Assembly: GCA_905372605.1 (NCBI GenBank)
Contig: CAJPPQ010000010.1
Coordinates: 1 to 17,842 of the forward strand
Source of the DNA: Porphyromonadaceae bacterium
Lineage (GTDB): Bacteria > Bacteroidota > Bacteroidia > Bacteroidales > Paludibacteraceae
Length of the DNA: 17,842 bases
Direction: 5' to 3'
Below the pieces are notes generated by a model. That model was not told the origin of the DNA, made no database searches, and was given only the letters and a program-made list of their open reading frames with translations. A program made the translations under genes and the position numbers. This document shows, piece by piece, positions 15,200 through 17,842 of the stretch (position 1 is the stretch's first letter; the number at the start of each line of letters is the position of its first letter).

Positions 15200-16651
15200 A
15201 TGGGGAAAACTTCGAAGTCGCTGGCATGGAGCAGTATCGATAAGTTTGGAGTACAGGTTTTCGCTCTTATCGTAGGTGTTTTTACTGTCCGTATGCTTAC
15301 TCCAGACGATTTTGGTATTATAGCCGCTTTGTCGATATTTACAGCATTGAGTAATGTACTTGTCGATAGCGGTTTCTCGACGGCACTTATCAGACGCCAA
15401 CAAAACACAGAAAACGAATACTCGGCGACATTCTTTTTTAACGTTGCCCTAAGTATAGTGTTATACTTGATATTATGGATATTCTCAAATGATATAGCAG
15501 GGTACTTCGATATACCTCAGCTGAATCCTCTGTCGCGATTCGTATTTTTGGGTATAATCATAAATTCGTTTGGAATAATTCCCAACGTATTGCTTACCCG
15601 AAATATGGAATTCAAAGCCATATCCATAGCCAACCTTGTGTCGGCAGTAGCCTCGGCAGTGTTAACCATAATATTGATTTTAGTCGGTTACACGTATTGG
15701 GCTATAGCATGGCAGATAGTGAGCCTCACAGCAATACGTGTAGCAATGCTTTGGGTTATGAGTCGTTGGGCTCCAACGAGCAAACCCGACTTCTCGGTGA
15801 TAAGAAAAATATTCTCATTCTCGATATTTCTCCTCTTTACGAGCTCTATAAATATAATAGTGAAATATATCTACAATATAAAGATACCAAAAGTATTTTC
15901 GAAAGAAGATCTCGGGTATTACGACCGTGCACGTAAATTCCAAGATATCCCATCGATGGTAGTAGCCGGTGCCATAACGTCTGTCGCCTACCCTATTCTA
16001 TCGAGTCTGAACAACGACAAACCGAAGCAGCTGGCTTTTTTTAGAAAAATCGTCAGAGTAATCTCGTTCCTCATCTTTCCCATAATGCTCGGACTAATAG
16101 GTATTATCGACAATCTTACCACCGTAGTCCTCACCGATAAATGGGTAAATATGATACCATATTTCCAAATACTATGCATAGCTGCCGTATTTTTGCCGTT
16201 CCAGAGTTTTTGCCTCACTACTCTAAATGCAATCGGAAAATCGAACCTAAACTTCATACTCGAACTCGGTAGAAATCTCTTAACAGTCGTTCTATTCATA
16301 TTTTTTTCAACAACCATAAAAGAGATGCTATGGGGATTCAGTATGGCAATGTTCGTCTCTTATGCGGTAAATATGATAGTTGTGGGTAAACAACTCGGAT
16401 ATTCTACTATACAACACCTAAAAGACATATTGCCTTATGCAGTGATTTCAATTGTAATGTCGTTTATTACCTTACTGATAGGAAAATTGGAACTTTCGAT
16501 ATTTACAAACGGTATTTATAATCTCACCCTGATACTTTTAATACAGATATTGGCTGCAATATCATTCTATTTGGGAGTCGCCTTCGTGCTCGGTTCTAAG
16601 GTGATAAAAGAGAGTCTCGAGCTAATAACATCGATAAATAAACACTCATAA
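15200..16651 (+). CDS. Wzx-like polysaccharide/lipid-linked sugar flippase
   Basis: A 483-residue inner-membrane protein with about 12-14 hydrophobic segments, in the MOP exporter superfamily (polysaccharide synthesis/PST branch). The start (SLAWSSIDKFGVQVFALIVG, then VRMLTPDDFGIIAALSIF) and the central YYDRARKFQDIPS region are typical of this branch, which moves undecaprenyl-linked glycans across the membrane. The sugar it carries cannot be read from the sequence. No glycosyltransferase or polymerase is in the window, so it need not belong to a full capsule or O-antigen cluster. manA follows after 11 bp in the same operon, which fits a role in making a mannose- or mannose-derived surface glycan (inference). 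Confidence 0.88.
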   Translation: MGKTSKSLAWSSIDKFGVQVFALIVGVFTVRMLTPDDFGIIAALSIFTALSNVLVDSGFSTALIRRQQNTENEYSATFFFNVALSIVLYLILWIFSNDIAGYFDIPQLNPLSRFVFLGIIINSFGIIPNVLLTRNMEFKAISIANLVSAVASAVLTIILILVGYTYWAIAWQIVSLTAIRVAMLWVMSRWAPTSKPDFSVIRKIFSFSIFLLFTSSINIIVKYIYNIKIPKVFSKEDLGYYDRARKFQDIPSMVVAGAITSVAYPILSSLNNDKPKQLAFFRKIVRVISFLIFPIMLGLIGIIDNLTTVVLTDKWVNMIPYFQILCIAAVFLPFQSFCLTTLNAIGKSNLNFILELGRNLLTVVLFIFFSTTIKEMLWGFSMAMFVSYAVNMIVVGKQLGYSTIQHLKDILPYAVISIVMSFITLLIGKLELSIFTNGIYNLTLILLIQILAAISFYLGVAFVLGSKVIKESLELITSINKHS

Positions 16652-16662
16652 ATATAAAAAAC

Positions 16663-17631
16663 ATGCTCTATCCATTAAAATTCGAACCGATACCTATGCC
16701 CAAGATTTGGGGCGGACAGAAACTAAAACGTCTCTACAATACAGACGAATACGACAATATCGGAGAGAGTTGGCTCGTATCGGCTATAGCGGGTAACGAA
16801 TCGATAGTAAAGAGTGGTTTCTTAAAAGACAATAGTCTGTCGGAACTTGTAGAGGTTTATCTCAACGACCTTGTCGGCAATGACGTCTATCGTCGCTACG
16901 GCAACGACTTCCCGCTATTGGTCAAAGTAATAGATGCTGCCGACGACCTCTCGATACAAGTTCATCCAAACGACGAAATAGCAAAAGAACGACACAATTC
17001 TTTCGGTAAAAACGAAATGTGGTATATTCTCGACTGCGACAAGGAGGCATTTGTCTACGCAGGATTCAACCGTAAAATAACGGAAAAAGAATATTTGAAA
17101 GCCGTAGAAAACAATACTCTCGAAGAGTATTTACAAAAACACATAGTGAATAAAGGCGACTATATATACATTCCTGCCGGGTGTGTACACTCCATCGGAC
17201 GAGGCTGTACCATAATGGAAATACAACAATCGTCGGACATTACCTATCGAATATACGACTTCGACCGACGCGACAAAAACGGTAATCGCCGCGAGCTGCA
17301 TACCCAAGAGGCTGTGAAAGCCATCGACTTCGAAAACTGGCAAAAAACACTATCGCCTACCCTATTCATAGATAACGAAGTTCGGAAAATAGTAGAAACA
17401 CCGTATTTCAAAATATCGATTCTATGTCTGTCGAAAGTACAAGAGCTCGACCTCTCGACAATAGATTCTTTCGTACTTATATCCGTATTGGATGGTAAAC
17501 TCAATATAAACCATCCGAGCGGAAAAACCGTAGCAAATAGTTGGGAGACTATACTGCTGCCCGCTTCGTTGGAGAGCGTCATACTTAGCCCCGAAGAAAA
17601 ATCACAAATACTTATCACATATATAGAATGA
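16663..17631 (+). CDS. manA: Type I mannose-6-phosphate isomerase
   Basis: A 322-residue zinc enzyme interconverting mannose 6-phosphate and fructose 6-phosphate, and so linking glycolysis to GDP-mannose and GDP-fucose supply. The metal ligands are all present: Gln99 and His101 in LSIQVHPND, Glu118 in NEMWYIL, and His176 in YIPAGCVHSIG. Arg196 lies in ITYRIYDFDRR and the start PLKFEPIPMPKIWGG is typical. The length fits the short bacterial class (about 315-325) rather than the longer E. coli enzyme. The ATG follows the flippase stop by 11 bp, so the two are probably translated from one mRNA. A phosphohexomutase gene starts 105 bp downstream under its own promoter. Confidence 0.96.
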   Translation: MLYPLKFEPIPMPKIWGGQKLKRLYNTDEYDNIGESWLVSAIAGNESIVKSGFLKDNSLSELVEVYLNDLVGNDVYRRYGNDFPLLVKVIDAADDLSIQVHPNDEIAKERHNSFGKNEMWYILDCDKEAFVYAGFNRKITEKEYLKAVENNTLEEYLQKHIVNKGDYIYIPAGCVHSIGRGCTIMEIQQSSDITYRIYDFDRRDKNGNRRELHTQEAVKAIDFENWQKTLSPTLFIDNEVRKIVETPYFKISILCLSKVQELDLSTIDSFVLISVLDGKLNINHPSGKTVANSWETILLPASLESVILSPEEKSQILITYIE

Positions 17632-17664
17632 AGCGAATAATAGGCGGCAAACATTACTCATTTA

Positions 17665-17696
17665 TTTGACTGTTACCTATAAAAGTATTAACTTTG
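17665..17696 (+). promoter_or_regulatory. Promoter of the phosphohexomutase gene
   Basis: TTTG (17665-17668), 20 bp, then TAACTTTG (17689-17696) is a textbook Bacteroidota promoter. The start would be near 17702, with a leader of about 35 nt. No terminator hairpin is visible after manA, so read-through from the upstream operon is possible. Confidence 0.7.
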
Positions 17697-17736
17697 CCTA
17701 TCACAAATTCTTTTACAAAAAATACCAATAAATAAT

Positions 17737-17842
17737 ATGAATACCGAATTATTGAAACAATGCGAAGCCAAAGCCCAAAGCTGGCTAACCGGCAACTACA
17801 ACGAAGAGACCAAAGAAGCTGTACGCAGGATGTTGGACAACG
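17737..17842 (+). CDS. Phospho-sugar mutase (phosphoglucomutase/phosphomannomutase), N-terminal fragment
   Basis: The first 35 codons are visible and the gene runs off the right edge. MNTELLKQCEAKAQSWLTGN followed by ETKEAVRRMLDN is the typical N-terminus of the Bacteroidota alpha-D-phosphohexomutase, with the WL-G-Y segment and the Glu/Thr-rich helix before the first domain. The catalytic serine loop is outside the window, so whether it prefers glucose or mannose phosphates cannot be judged. Its place after manA fits a role in sugar-nucleotide precursor supply. Confidence 0.75.
   Translation, partial: MNTELLKQCEAKAQSWLTGNYNEETKEAVRRMLDN

Overview
The window looks like chromosomal DNA of a member of the Bacteroidota, most likely order Bacteroidales. 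The grounds are a SusC/RagA-SusD/RagB pair, a Bacteroidales-type block (sigma-54 activator, lptE, a conserved helical-repeat protein, secG), an mnmG-apt pair, and promoters of the Bacteroidota form TTG/TTTG-N(16-23)-TAnnTTTG ahead of most units. Base composition is A+T-rich and even throughout. I see no insertion sequence, prophage, CRISPR array, tRNA or rRNA.

Layout, left to right. (1) 1-43, minus: the first 14 codons of an elongation factor G-like gene. (2) 44-376: intergenic, with the EF-G promoter, a candidate small RNA with its own promoter and terminator, and a strong terminator for the next gene. (3) 377-8430, minus: a susC-susD (ragA-ragB-like) operon for outer-membrane nutrient uptake, followed by a separately promoted secreted M6 metallopeptidase. 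No glycoside hydrolase is present, so this end of the window suggests peptide or protein use, as for RagAB of Porphyromonas. (4) 8431-8698: an upstream region with a two-hairpin susC leader and a cluster of CGTTATAA repeats. (5) 8699-11535, minus: sigma-54-type activator, lptE, conserved helical protein and secG, probably one operon devoted to the cell envelope. (6) 11639-12484, plus: a CPBP-family membrane protease, divergent from the activator. (7) 12525-15040, minus: mnmG then apt, separated by 110 bp that hold a near-perfect parS site and a degenerate second copy. (8) 15200 to the end, plus: a Wzx-like polysaccharide flippase, a type I mannose-6-phosphate isomerase in the same operon, and the start of a separately promoted phosphohexomutase.

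How the parts fit together: two blocks serve the envelope, one for LPS assembly and Sec export and one for glycan precursor supply and flipping. One block serves nutrient uptake. The mnmG/apt block carries a ParB-binding site, which hints that the replication origin may be nearby. Most genes are ordinary for the phylum. I did not find a clear new multi-gene system; the best candidates for something undescribed are the small RNA upstream of the EF-G gene, the duplicated parS-like element, and the altered GAFTGA loop of the sigma-54 activator.
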